64,000 nt of DNA from Occultella glacieicola (GTDB taxonomy: Bacteria > Actinomycetota > Actinomycetes > Actinomycetales > Beutenbergiaceae): the NCBI RefSeq assembly GCF_004353825.1, contig NZ_SMNA01000002.1, forward strand, positions 310,001-374,000, read 5' to 3'. This document shows, piece by piece, positions 9,002 through 16,770 of this stretch. The notes beneath the pieces were generated by a model. It was given only the letters and a program-made list of their open reading frames with translations. It ran no database searches and was not told the DNA's origin. The translations under genes and the position numbers were made by a program. The first letter of the stretch is position 1, and every line of letters begins with the position of its first letter.

Positions 9002-9589
9002 ATGAACGCCGATCTCAGGGGAATCCACAACGACGCCCTCGCCGACGCCACCGCGCTCGTGGATCGGCTCGCACCCGAGGACCTGCGCCGCCCGAGCGCC
9101 TGCGCCGGGTGGTCCGTGGCCCAACTCCTCGCCCACATGGTCGGGCAGCACCACGGGTTCACCGCCGCCTTACGGGACGGCGAGGCGCCCGCGTCCGCGT
9201 ATGTGCCGATCCCGTTCACCCGCAGGGCCTGGGACGAGTCCGTCGCCGCAATGAGCGAGGCCTTCGCCTCCCGGGCGCTCGACGACACCGTCCTGGAGGT
9301 CGAGCTGCACCCCACCAGGGCGCTGCCGGTCGCCACCTTGCTCGGCGCCCAGTTCCTCGACACGGTGATCCACACCTGGGACCTGGCCTGGGGCCTCGGC
9401 GAGACCTTCGAGCCGCCCGCGCAGCAGGCCGAGATCGTCCTGGGCATCGCGCAGGGCATCCCGGACACGGCCTACGGCACCGACGGAGGCACCGCGTTCG
9501 CCCCGCGGCTGCCGGTGTCCGGGAGCGCCTGGCAGCAGGCCCTGGCGCTCGTCGGCCGGGACCCGATGAGTGTCGGTGGCCGCGGCTGA
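9002..9589 (+). CDS. Mycothiol-dependent maleylpyruvate isomerase-like metal-binding protein (TIGR03086 type)
   Basis: Encodes 195 residues of the DinB/MDMPI four-helix fold. Metal-ligand histidines are visible in LLAHMVGQHHG and DTVIHTWDLAWGLG, and the N terminus has the usual SACAGWSVAQLLAHM. Relatives are mycothiol-linked S-transferases or isomerases of actinobacteria. The reaction here is unknown. I chose the ATG at 9002 over an upstream TTG at 8990. It stands alone and converges on the Tad operon. Confidence 0.75.
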   Translation: MNADLRGIHNDALADATALVDRLAPEDLRRPSACAGWSVAQLLAHMVGQHHGFTAALRDGEAPASAYVPIPFTRRAWDESVAAMSEAFASRALDDTVLEVELHPTRALPVATLLGAQFLDTVIHTWDLAWGLGETFEPPAQQAEIVLGIAQGIPDTAYGTDGGTAFAPRLPVSGSAWQQALALVGRDPMSVGGRG

Positions 9590-9628
9590 CGCCGAGAGCG
9601 GCTGCGTCGGCAGGCGGCGAGGTCCGTC

Positions 9629-10102
9629 TCAGCCGGCCTCGGCGCGCGCCGTCACCTCGACGGTGATGCCGTCCGTCCAGGGCAGCAGCACCCACGGCAC
9701 CAGCGGCGGCCGGCTCACGGCACCGAGGCTGACCTCGGCGACGTCACCGTCCGGGCTCCCGGTGGGCTCGACGATCGCGAACTGCTCGAACTCCTCGGTC
9801 ATGCTCGCCGGTGCCGCCCGCAGGTACTCCTCGACCGCGGCCCGGACCGACGCGTCGGTGAGCGGCAGGTCCACCGTGCTCGGCCGGTCGGTGGTGTAGA
9901 ACTGCGCCTCGTCGACGGCGTCCGCGGCGTCGGCCGCGAGCGCGTCGGCGAGGGAGAGCAGCCTCTTGCGCTCGAGGTAGACGGAGGCGACCGAGGCGAC
10001 GACCATCACCAGCGCGAGCGTGACCAGACCGTAGATCAGCGACAGCAGGAGGATCTGCCCGTCCTCGCTCCCGCCCCGCGGGCGGGCACGGCTATTCCTC
10101 AC
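9629..10102 (-). CDS. TadG-like pilus assembly protein
   Basis: Encodes 157 residues with one N-terminal membrane segment (GQILLLSLIYGLVTLALVMV) after a short basic leader that ends EDG, as in TadG/pseudopilin-like proteins. The rest is extracellular. It is the last gene of the Tad operon. The start is a GTG at 10102 overlapping the upstream stop (GTGA). The longer open frame to 10252 encodes Pro/Arg-rich sequence that is only the shadow of the neighbour. Confidence 0.7.
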   Translation of the reverse strand: MRNSRARPRGGSEDGQILLLSLIYGLVTLALVMVVASVASVYLERKRLLSLADALAADAADAVDEAQFYTTDRPSTVDLPLTDASVRAAVEEYLRAAPASMTEEFEQFAIVEPTGSPDGDVAEVSLGAVSRPPLVPWVLLPWTDGITVEVTARAEAG

Positions 10103-10572
10103 GGCCGCTCCCGGTAGGTGTCGACGGCGGTCATGGCCTCGGCCTCGATCGCGACCTCCATCGGCAGGGCATCGGCCATGAACGCCGGCGCCCCGGGCAG
10201 CGACACCGTGGTGTCGATGCGCAGGTGGATGAAGGAGCCAGGGGTCAGGCACGGATCCTCGGCGCAGGTCACCGTGAGGATCCGGTCACCGTCGACCGTG
10301 ATCCCCTGGTCCGCGAACGCCAGTTCGACGGCCAGGGTCGCCAGGGCGAGACCCTCCTCCATGGTCTCGGCGTCGGAGATCAGCCGGCCCGCGTCGCGGG
10401 CCGCGCCCTCGGCGGCGAACCCGGCCGCCTCGATCCGGCCCAGGGTGATGATCAGGTAGACGATCGGCACCAGCAGCACCAGGGAGACGCCGAGGAACTC
10501 GACGACCGCGCTGCCCCGCTCGGCCTCGCCGGACCGTTCGAGCCGGGACCGCACCCACGCCCTGAGTCTCAC
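10099..10572 (-). CDS. TadE-family pseudopilin (first of the tadEG group)
   Basis: Encodes 157 residues. A prepilin-like N terminus reads ERGSAVVEFLGVSLVLLVP, with the conserved Glu at +5 after the Gly, then one membrane helix and an extracellular domain with two cysteines (TCAEDPC). TadE proteins are minor pseudopilins processed by the Tad prepilin peptidase and needed for Flp pilus assembly. It overlaps both neighbours by 4 nt. Confidence 0.75.
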   Translation of the reverse strand: MRLRAWVRSRLERSGEAERGSAVVEFLGVSLVLLVPIVYLIITLGRIEAAGFAAEGAARDAGRLISDAETMEEGLALATLAVELAFADQGITVDGDRILTVTCAEDPCLTPGSFIHLRIDTTVSLPGAPAFMADALPMEVAIEAEAMTAVDTYRERP

Positions 10573-10937
10573 TCCTGTACCGCCCTGCCGGTCACGTTCA
10601 CAACGCCTGAGGGACCCAGCAGGCCGAGGACCGGAATCGGCGCGCTCACACGGATCTCCACCAGCGTGGCACCCGGATGGTTCAGGTAGCCGGCCTCGAG
10701 GTTCTCCGCGTAGAAGTCGGGGAGGGTGGAGGTGATCAGGTCCGCGGTCCGTTGCTGCCCGGCCGCGAGCGAACTGCCCTCCAGTGCCGCGTATCTGGCC
10801 CCCTCGGACGCACTGTCGATCAGGATGTTGCGCACGTGCAGCGTGAGCGCCAGTTGCACCACACCGAGCACCAGGACCGTCACCAGCAGCGAGACCAGTA
10901 GGAAGTCGACGACCGCCGAGCCCCGCTCGGATCTCAT
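10569..10937 (-). CDS. TadE-like minor pseudopilin
   Basis: Encodes 122 residues. The N terminus MRSERGSAVVDFLLVSLL gives a prepilin-type site with Asp instead of Glu at +5, followed by one membrane helix. The start ATG overlaps the stop of the pilin-like gene (ATGA). A longer open frame to 11183 only reads through the upstream gene in another frame. Probably a second minor pseudopilin of the Tad system. Confidence 0.75.
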   Translation of the reverse strand: MRSERGSAVVDFLLVSLLVTVLVLGVVQLALTLHVRNILIDSASEGARYAALEGSSLAAGQQRTADLITSTLPDFYAENLEAGYLNHPGATLVEIRVSAPIPVLGLLGPSGVVNVTGRAVQE

Positions 10938-11119
10938 GCGCCGAGCACGCGCTCCATGGCCGTGTTGAAGACCTGGGTCAGTGCCTCGCCGGCCAGGGCC
11001 CAGATCAACACCACCAGGCCGGCCGTCATCAGCGTGACCAGCACCCACCCGGGCACGTCGCCACGCTCGCCGTCGGCCCGCAGCCGTCGCTTGAGTTCGC
11101 TCGCCCAACTTCTCATCAT
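10934..11119 (-). CDS. Small Flp-pilin-like membrane protein of the Tad locus
   Basis: Encodes 61 residues with a basic N-terminal half and ERGDVPGWVLVTLMTAGLVV leading into a single hydrophobic helix. Its size and its position after tadC match the pilin slot of actinobacterial Tad loci. The usual Flp motif GATMVEYAL is absent, so its role as major pilin is inferred. Two adjacent ATGs follow AGAAGG; the second (11116) has the better spacing. Confidence 0.65.
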   Translation of the reverse strand: MMRSWASELKRRLRADGERGDVPGWVLVTLMTAGLVVLIWALAGEALTQVFNTAMERVLGA

Positions 11120-11130
11120 TCACCCTTCTC

Positions 11131-12072
11131 CTACAGGCCGACCCGAAGGACCGAGATCCCCGGGAAGACCGCGAACAGAACACTCGTGGGCAGAAGCACG
11201 AAGACCACCGGGATCATCATCAGGATCTCCCGCTTGCCGCCCTCCTCCATCAGCGCGCGCTGGCCCACCTCGCGTGCGTCCTGAGCCTGGGCGCGCAGCA
11301 CGTCCGCGAGCGGGGTGCCTCGCTCGACGGCGGTTGCGACCCCCTCCGTGAACCGGGAGATGCTCGGGAGCAAGATCCGCCCGGACATCCGGTCCAGCGC
11401 ATCCGTCAGCGGGATGCCCGACCTCACCTCGGCCAACGTTCGGCCGATCTCCCCGGACAGTTCGCCCGTGGTGGTCCGTGAGACCCGGTCGAGGGCGGCC
11501 ACCGGCGCCTCCCCCGCGCCCACCGCGAGCGCGAGCAGTTCCGCCACGGTCGGGAACTCGGCGATCATCCGGCGCTCGCGGGTACCCACCTGATGACTCA
11601 ACCACTGGTCCCGGGCCAGGGCGCCGCCGACGCCGCAGAGCAGCACCAGGACCGTCAGCGGCACGACCCCCGCACCCCGCGTCGCCCCGAGCGTGAGCGC
11701 CGCGACCAGCCCGACGGCGAGGCCGATCGCGGACCACACGACCTGCTCGGTGCGGAACTGCTCGACCGAGGCCGACGACCCCGCACGGACGAGTCGACCT
11801 CGGATCCCGACCGTGGAACTGCCGAGCCGCTCGAAGAGCCGCGTGGCATCGCCGACGACGGGTCGCAGGATTCGTTCCAACGTCGGGAACGGCGTGATCG
11901 GCTGCGGTGTCACGAGCAGGCGTGACGTCGTCGGGCGGTCACGCAGATAGGGCGACACCCGATCGATCAACCGGACCCGGCGTGCCGACAGGCGCCACAG
12001 GACCAGGCACAGCCCGACACCGAGCATCAGGCCCAGCGCGGCCCCGGTGAGTGCCGGACTCTCCAGGTTCAT
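11131..12072 (-). CDS. tadC: TadC-like inner-membrane platform protein (T2SSF domain)
   Basis: Encodes 313 residues from the internal ATG at 12072. An N-terminal membrane segment (GAALGLMLGVGLCLVLW) is followed by a cytoplasmic region and a T2SSF domain with EFPTVAELLALAVGAGE and two C-terminal helices. TadB and TadC form the membrane platform that the TadA ATPase acts on. In the sequence as given there is no stop between tadB and this start, so tadC is also the C-terminal half of a 598-residue ORF (11131-12927). The ATGA at 12069-12072 looks like an ordinary coupled start. Confidence 0.75.
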   Translation of the reverse strand: MNLESPALTGAALGLMLGVGLCLVLWRLSARRVRLIDRVSPYLRDRPTTSRLLVTPQPITPFPTLERILRPVVGDATRLFERLGSSTVGIRGRLVRAGSSASVEQFRTEQVVWSAIGLAVGLVAALTLGATRGAGVVPLTVLVLLCGVGGALARDQWLSHQVGTRERRMIAEFPTVAELLALAVGAGEAPVAALDRVSRTTTGELSGEIGRTLAEVRSGIPLTDALDRMSGRILLPSISRFTEGVATAVERGTPLADVLRAQAQDAREVGQRALMEEGGKREILMMIPVVFVLLPTSVLFAVFPGISVLRVGL

Positions 12073-12927
12073 CGCAGGACCCGCAGGTCCTCGGGCAGCC
12101 GCCCGATCCCGAACCATCAACAGATACGCCGACGCGGAGGCCAGTGCTCCGAACAACAGGACCGCGGCGCCGACGGCGGTGTTGAACGCCGCCGCCGTCT
12201 CCGGCCGCGTGCTGAGCAGCGCCAGCACCAGCCAGGGAGCCGCCGCCGCGAGCCGGGCGCCGTTGACGGTCCAGGACTGACGTGCCTCAAGTTCTCCCCG
12301 CGCCCTCAGGTCCTCCCGCAGGAAGGCGGACAGCGTCCGCAGGAGTCGACCGAGGTCGGTGCCACCGACGTCCCGGGTCAGCCGCAGGGCCTCGATCAGG
12401 CGGTCCGCGACCGGGTCTGCGAGGCGTGCCTTGAGCCGGTCGAGCGCGTCGGAGAACCTCCCCGTGGCGCGATAGTCGTCGGCGAACGCGCGGAACTCGG
12501 CGCGCATCGGCTCCGGTCCTCGCTCCGACAGGCTGATCAGGGCTTCGGGCAGCGACATGCCGGCGCGGATCCCCGAACTCAGGTCGTCCACCACCTCGGG
12601 CCAGAGCTCCCGAAGTTCGGTGCGACGCCGCCGGGCTCGGGAGCGCACGTAGGCCCCCGGTGCGAGTGTGGCCAGCACCGCGAAGCTCGCCGCGATCGTC
12701 GGTGACCCGGTCACCGCCGCCGCGACCACGAAGACGACCAGACCTATCGCCACGCTGGTTCCGTAGAAGGCGGCCGGCCGCACGCCGGCCATGCCTGCCT
12801 GGACCAGGAGGTCCTGGGTGCGGTCCCCGCGGGCGTTCGGTCGCGCCGGTCTCGGCTGCTGCGGCCCGAACGACCACCAGATGCACAGCAGTCCCACGCC
12901 CAGGAGCAGACCCGCGACCGTGCCCAT
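12069..12927 (-). CDS. tadB: TadB-like platform protein, with a one-base insertion near its 3' end
   Basis: Encodes about 285 residues. An N-terminal helix (TVAGLLLGVGLLCIWW), two further helices and a T2SSF domain (LRELWPEVVDDLSSGIRAGM) identify TadB. Read literally, the frame passes MVRDRAAARGPAGPA and continues into tadC. In the +1 frame the same DNA encodes IGRLPEDLRVLR followed by TGA, which resembles a normal TadB C terminus and puts the stop on the tadC ATG (ATGA). One extra G in the GGG at 12108-12110 explains both. It may be a real fusion, a slippery site or a sequence error. The start ATG is at 12927, 5 nt after the tadA stop. Confidence 0.7.
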
Positions 12928-12931
12928 CGTC

Positions 12932-14158
12932 TCAACTCGCCGCCAGGAGTTCCCGGATCCGGTACCCGGCCCGAGCGAATCGCTCCTCGTGCGGCGGGTA
13001 GCCGCCGGCGCGGGCGAGCCGGCCATCGCGCCGTTCGAAGAGCGGGGCGATCTCGATGACCCCGTCCTCCGACCGGCCGGACAGCGCGACGATCTCCCGG
13101 ACCCGCCGGTGCCCCTGGGAGTCGAGGTCGAGGTGGACGACGAGGTCGATCGCCGCGGCCACCGTGGGTACGACGAACCGGTCGGAGACGTTCTCACCGG
13201 CCAGCAGCGGGAGCGTGGTCATCTTGACGACGGCCTCACGGGCCGAGTTCGCATGGATCGTACACATGCCCGGGATCCCGGCGTTCAGGGCGATGAGCAG
13301 GTCGAGGGCCTCCGCTTCGCGGACCTCGCCGATGATCAGCCGGTCGGGGCGCATCCGAAGCGACTCCTTCACGAGGCGCCGCAAGGGGATCTCACCCGTG
13401 CCCTCGAGGTTCGCCTGCCGGCACTGCATGGCCACCACATCCCGGGCCACGAGCTGGAGTTCGAACACCTCCTCACACGTGATCACGTGCTCGCTCGACG
13501 GGATGGCGCCGGCGAGCGCATTCACCATCGTCGTCTTGCCCGCCTGCGTCGCCCCGGACACGAGGAGGTTCAGGCCGGACACCACCGCCGCCTCCAGGAA
13601 GGCCCCCGCCTCCGCGGTCAACGAGCCGAGCGCCACCAGGTCCCCGATGCGTCTAGCGCGCACCACGTACTTGCGGATGTTGATCGCCCAGTGCTTACGG
13701 GTGACGTCGGGGATCACGGCGTGCAGGCGCTCTCCGCCGGGCAGCGAGGCATCGACGAACGGGTTGCTCAGATCCAGCCTGCGCCCGGAGAACCGCAACA
13801 TCCGCTCGACGAGATCCCGGATCGCGACCTCCGTGAGGATCGTCGTCGTCAGTTCCGGCCTGCCGCTCTTGGCGACGAACACCTTGCCGGGCTCGTTGAT
13901 CCAGACTTCCTCGATCTCCGGGTCGTCGAGGTACTGCTGCAGCGGTCCGAGTCCGCTGATGACATCGTGCAGGCTCTTGGCGGTGATCTCGAGATCGTCC
14001 AGCCGCGGCACGTGGCCGAGCAGCGAACGGTCCTCGTAGTCGGCCACCGCCGCTCGGATCAGTCCGCGCACGTCCGCATCGTCGCGCTCGGGGTCGAGGC
14101 CCCGGCGGCGGATGAGCTCGCGCACCTCCTGCTCGAGGAGTACCACCCCCTCGCCCAT
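12932..14158 (-). CDS. tadA: TadA/CpaF-family pilus assembly ATPase
   Basis: Encodes 408 residues. Walker A is SGATQAGKTT (about residues 201-210), Walker B lies in RPDRLIIGEVRE (about 270-281), and the His box is GMCTIHANSA. TadA is the hexameric secretion ATPase powering Tad/Flp pilus extension and probably retraction. The ATG at 14158 has AGGGGGA upstream; a start at 14194 lacks this. It is the first gene of the operon, with a possible minus-strand -10 TACCGT at 14216-14211. No TadZ/CpaE, CpaB or prepilin peptidase gene lies in the window, so those must be elsewhere. Confidence 0.88.
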   Translation of the reverse strand: MGEGVVLLEQEVRELIRRRGLDPERDDADVRGLIRAAVADYEDRSLLGHVPRLDDLEITAKSLHDVISGLGPLQQYLDDPEIEEVWINEPGKVFVAKSGRPELTTTILTEVAIRDLVERMLRFSGRRLDLSNPFVDASLPGGERLHAVIPDVTRKHWAINIRKYVVRARRIGDLVALGSLTAEAGAFLEAAVVSGLNLLVSGATQAGKTTMVNALAGAIPSSEHVITCEEVFELQLVARDVVAMQCRQANLEGTGEIPLRRLVKESLRMRPDRLIIGEVREAEALDLLIALNAGIPGMCTIHANSAREAVVKMTTLPLLAGENVSDRFVVPTVAAAIDLVVHLDLDSQGHRRVREIVALSGRSEDGVIEIAPLFERRDGRLARAGGYPPHEERFARAGYRIRELLAAS

Positions 14159-14318
14159 GAGTCCCCCTGAGCCCGGCACCGTGCCTCGCCGCAACGGTGA
14201 AGTGCGTCACACGGTAGCCGACGCGCGCACCCCTGAGAAGGCCCTGTGGATGACCACCTGGCGTCGTTCGAAGGCGCGCGCCCGCACCGGCCGGGAGGCG
14301 CGGCCACCGCCGCAACCA

Positions 14319-14324
14319 TACGAT
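14319..14324 (+). promoter_or_regulatory. -10-like box TACGAT of the kinase operon
   Basis: TACGAT lies 6 nt before a GTG at 14331, matching the leaderless promoter geometry seen at many other genes in this window. Confidence 0.4.
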
Positions 14325-14330
14325 CGAAGA

Positions 14331-14393
14331 GTGACCAGATCGACCGACCGAGTCCTCGACGACCCGGCCGTCCGCCCGAGACGGGTCCGGTGA
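14331..14393 (+). CDS. Candidate leader peptide (20 codons) coupled to the kinase gene
   Basis: GTG at 14331 opens a 20-codon frame ending VRPRRVR, with its TGA at 14391-14393 overlapping the in-frame GTG of the kinase (GTGA at 14390-14393). The peptide is rich in Arg (7 of 20) and Asp. A TACGAT box 6 nt upstream suggests a leaderless mRNA beginning at this codon. If real, translation of the kinase would be coupled to this ORF. It could equally be chance open frame in the 5' leader; nothing about the peptide is recognised. Confidence 0.35.
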   Translation: MTRSTDRVLDDPAVRPRRVR

Positions 14394-16060
14394 CCACTCC
14401 CATGACGGCGCGGACGCTGCTCGCCGGGCGCTACGAGTTGCTCAGCCGGATCGGCCATGGAGGCATGGGTCAGGTCTGGCGGGCCCATGACCGGGAACTG
14501 CGGCGCGACGTCGCGGTCAAGACCGTCGACATCTCGAGCGACGGGGCCAGCGGTGTGGCCGAGCGGTTCCGCCGCGAGGCGGTCGCGTCCGCCGCGCTGT
14601 CGCACCCGAACATCGTCACGGTCTTCGACGGTGGTACCGACGGGGCCATCGCCTACCTCGTGATGGCACTGCTGCACGGTCGGACGGCCGCCGAACTGCT
14701 CGCCGAGGGCGGTCCGCTGCCCCTCGAGCGTGCCCTCGACCTCACCGAGCAGGCCGCCGCCGGCGTCGGCGCCGCCCACCGGGTCGGCATCGTGCACCGC
14801 GACCTCAAGCCGGCGAATCTGTTCGTCGAGGGCGACGTCGTCCGGGTCCTCGACTTCGGGATCGCCCAGTTGATCGGACACCAGGGCGAGACCCTGACCG
14901 CCGCCGACGCCGTCATGGGCACGGCCTCCTACCTGGCGCCCGAGCAGGCCCGCGGAGACCGGGCCACCGAGCGCAGCGACGTCTACGCGTTGGGCTGCGT
15001 GCTGTATGCCCTGTTGACCGGTCGTGCGCCATACACGTCCGAGCACCCGATCGGGCTGCTGCACCAGCACCTCGAGGCTCCGGTGCCCCTCGTCGGCGAC
15101 CTTCGCCCCGACGTACCGCCCGCCGTGCAGGACTTGGTCGCCCGGATGATGGCGAAGGAACCCGGCGAGCGGCCCAGCGACGGTGACCACGTCCGCGCCG
15201 AACTCGCCGGCCTGCGATCCGATGACGGCGTCGCCCGGCCCGTGCTCGCGGCGGCCCCGGCCGCGGTGGTCCCCGCCGACACCGAGGCGATCTCGGTCGG
15301 TCGGGACGACGAGGACTGGGTGTTCCCGGACCCCGCCGAGGGGGGATCCCGCGCCGACGCCGACCACCGGCGCCGGCGCCCGGTGGCATGGTTCGCGGCG
15401 GCCGCGGCGATCACGCTGCTCGGCGTGCTGGCCGTGCTCCAGCTCGGACCGCGCGACGCGTTGCCGCTGACCGGGATTGCGGCTCCTCCCGAGTCACCGG
15501 TCGCCAGTGCACCTGCCGACCCGCCGAGGACGACGACGGACGACACCGCGCAGGCCGAGCCCACCGATCCGGCCGTCGATGTGGCCGCCCCGCCGCCGGA
15601 GGCCGCGGACGCCGCACCTGCGGAGCAGAGCGGCGGCCGGGCCGACGGCGGTGACGGCGAGGGCGCAGACGGCGCCGTCGGGGCCGTGACCGCGACCGAG
15701 GACGGCGGGGGTGGCACCGTCACCCCACCCGAGCCCGCACCGGAGCCGACGCCGGCCCCGACCACGCAGGCCCCGTCGGACAACTCGGCCGAGGTCGCCG
15801 CGGCCGTCGACGGTGTCCGGTCGGCGATCGACGGCGCCCAGTACGGCGACCGCGCCGCGCAGACCCGCGGCGAACTGAACCGCGCCGTGGACGCCGTCGT
15901 GCGCCGGATCGAGCAGGACCGGCCGGCGGACGCACGCGCGGACCTGGACGCCGCCCAGGCGCTCGTCTCCACCATGGTCACCGACGGGCGCATCACCGGT
16001 GGCAGCGCCGCGATCGACTCCGCGCTCGCGAACCTCGGCTCCGCTGCGGATCTGCCGTGA
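14390..16060 (+). CDS. Transmembrane serine/threonine protein kinase (PknB-like kinase domain)
   Basis: Encodes about 556 residues. The kinase domain (about 12-275) has the Gly loop GHGGMGQVW, the lysine in VAVKTVD, catalytic HRDLKPAN (about 136-143), DFG (about 155-157) and LAPEQA. A linker follows, then one membrane helix (AWFAAAAAITLLGVLAVLQL, about 333-352), an acidic Pro/Ala/Asp-rich stalk and a helical extracellular end (about 90 residues). There are no PASTA repeats, so the ligand is unknown. The start is either GTG 14390, coupled to the leader ORF, or ATG 14402. It is divergent from the Tad operon, sharing the upstream region. Confidence 0.85.
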   Translation: MTTPMTARTLLAGRYELLSRIGHGGMGQVWRAHDRELRRDVAVKTVDISSDGASGVAERFRREAVASAALSHPNIVTVFDGGTDGAIAYLVMALLHGRTAAELLAEGGPLPLERALDLTEQAAAGVGAAHRVGIVHRDLKPANLFVEGDVVRVLDFGIAQLIGHQGETLTAADAVMGTASYLAPEQARGDRATERSDVYALGCVLYALLTGRAPYTSEHPIGLLHQHLEAPVPLVGDLRPDVPPAVQDLVARMMAKEPGERPSDGDHVRAELAGLRSDDGVARPVLAAAPAAVVPADTEAISVGRDDEDWVFPDPAEGGSRADADHRRRRPVAWFAAAAAITLLGVLAVLQLGPRDALPLTGIAAPPESPVASAPADPPRTTTDDTAQAEPTDPAVDVAAPPPEAADAAPAEQSGGRADGGDGEGADGAVGAVTATEDGGGGTVTPPEPAPEPTPAPTTQAPSDNSAEVAAAVDGVRSAIDGAQYGDRAAQTRGELNRAVDAVVRRIEQDRPADARADLDAAQALVSTMVTDGRITGGSAAIDSALANLGSAADLP

Positions 16061-16088
16061 CCGACGGGTCGGTGGCGACCACCCGTCA

Positions 16089-16111
16089 CGGCCGCACCCG
16101 CTGTGCGGCCG
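16089..16111 (+). terminator. Terminator hairpin after the kinase gene
   Basis: A perfect 9-bp inverted repeat (CGGCCGCAC against GTGCGGCCG) with a 5-nt loop lies just before the DUF488 promoter. Confidence 0.5.
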
Positions 16112-16130
16112 GTCCACGTTCCTACACTGA

Positions 16131-16670
16131 ATGGTGCCCTTGCTGCTGACCTTCGGCCACGGACGCCTGGATGCCGAGGGCCTCGCCGGGCTGCTACGCG
16201 GCGCCGGCATCGAACGGGTCGTCGACGTGCGCCGGTTCCCGGGTAGCCGCGCCAACCCGGCCGCGGCCCGGGGCGCGGTCGAGGAACTGGCCACCGGCCT
16301 CGGCATCGGCTACCGATGGGACGAACGCCTCGGCGGACGGCGCAGCCTGACCGCCCCGGAGGACGTCGCGTCCATGGACCCGTGGTGGCAGGTCGCCGCG
16401 TTCCGGGCCTACGCCGGATGGACCCGCTCGCCCGAGTTCCGCGCGGCGGTCGCGGACCTGCTGCGCGACTGCGACGCCCAGGTGACCGCCGTCATGTGCT
16501 CGGAAGCGGTGTGGTGGCGCTGCCACCGACGGATCATCGCCGATGTGCTCACCCTCGCCCACGCCACCGACGTCCGCCACGTGTTGCACTCGGGCGAGCA
16601 GAGCGCCCATCCGGTCAGCGCCGGAGCTCGCCGCTGCGGCGACAACCTGTACTGGGACCGCACCGACTGA
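16131..16670 (+). CDS. DUF488 domain-containing protein
   Basis: Encodes 179 residues. Family motifs are TFGHG near the N terminus, VVDVRRFPGSRANP, and the Cys-containing MCSEAVWWRCHRRIIAD. The biochemical function of DUF488 is not established; the conserved cysteine motif suggests catalysis or nucleic-acid binding. TACACT at 16123-16128 lies only 2 nt before this ATG. The next codon is GTG (16134), which fits leaderless spacing better, so the true start may be one codon downstream. Confidence 0.75.
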   Translation: MVPLLLTFGHGRLDAEGLAGLLRGAGIERVVDVRRFPGSRANPAAARGAVEELATGLGIGYRWDERLGGRRSLTAPEDVASMDPWWQVAAFRAYAGWTRSPEFRAAVADLLRDCDAQVTAVMCSEAVWWRCHRRIIADVLTLAHATDVRHVLHSGEQSAHPVSAGARRCGDNLYWDRTD

Positions 16671-16692
16671 GAGGCCCCTCCTTTCGGTCCCC

Positions 16693-16698
16693 TTGACA
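16693..16698 (+). promoter_or_regulatory. Consensus -35 element TTGACA of the fructan operon
   Basis: TTGACA lies about 75 nt before the substrate-binding protein start. The expected -10 position falls at the left edge of the palindromic operator, where the match to consensus is weak. Repressor binding would therefore block polymerase. Confidence 0.45.
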
Positions 16699-16720
16699 GG
16701 GACCTCATCTCGGGTGCACG

Positions 16721-16756
16721 CTACCTGTCACGTGTTAGGTGACACGTGACAGGTAG
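16721..16756 (+). promoter_or_regulatory. Palindromic operator of the fructan uptake operon (two LacI-like sites)
   Basis: A perfect 15-bp inverted repeat (16721-16735 against 16742-16756) overlaps the promoter. It can be read as two adjacent 12-bp sites, TGTCACGTGTTA (16726-16737) and TGACACGTGACA (16740-16751), 14 bp apart centre to centre, each with the central CG typical of LacI-family operators. A third copy lies before the lacI-type gene at 22300-22311. The likely binder is the regulator at 21254-22288. Confidence 0.65.
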
Positions 16757-16770
16757 AGGAAGTAGCAACG

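Noticed and set aside
11131-13197. 688-residue ORF starting inside tadA
   Set aside because: The part before 12927 is out-of-frame tadA sequence. The real product begins MGTVAGLLLG.
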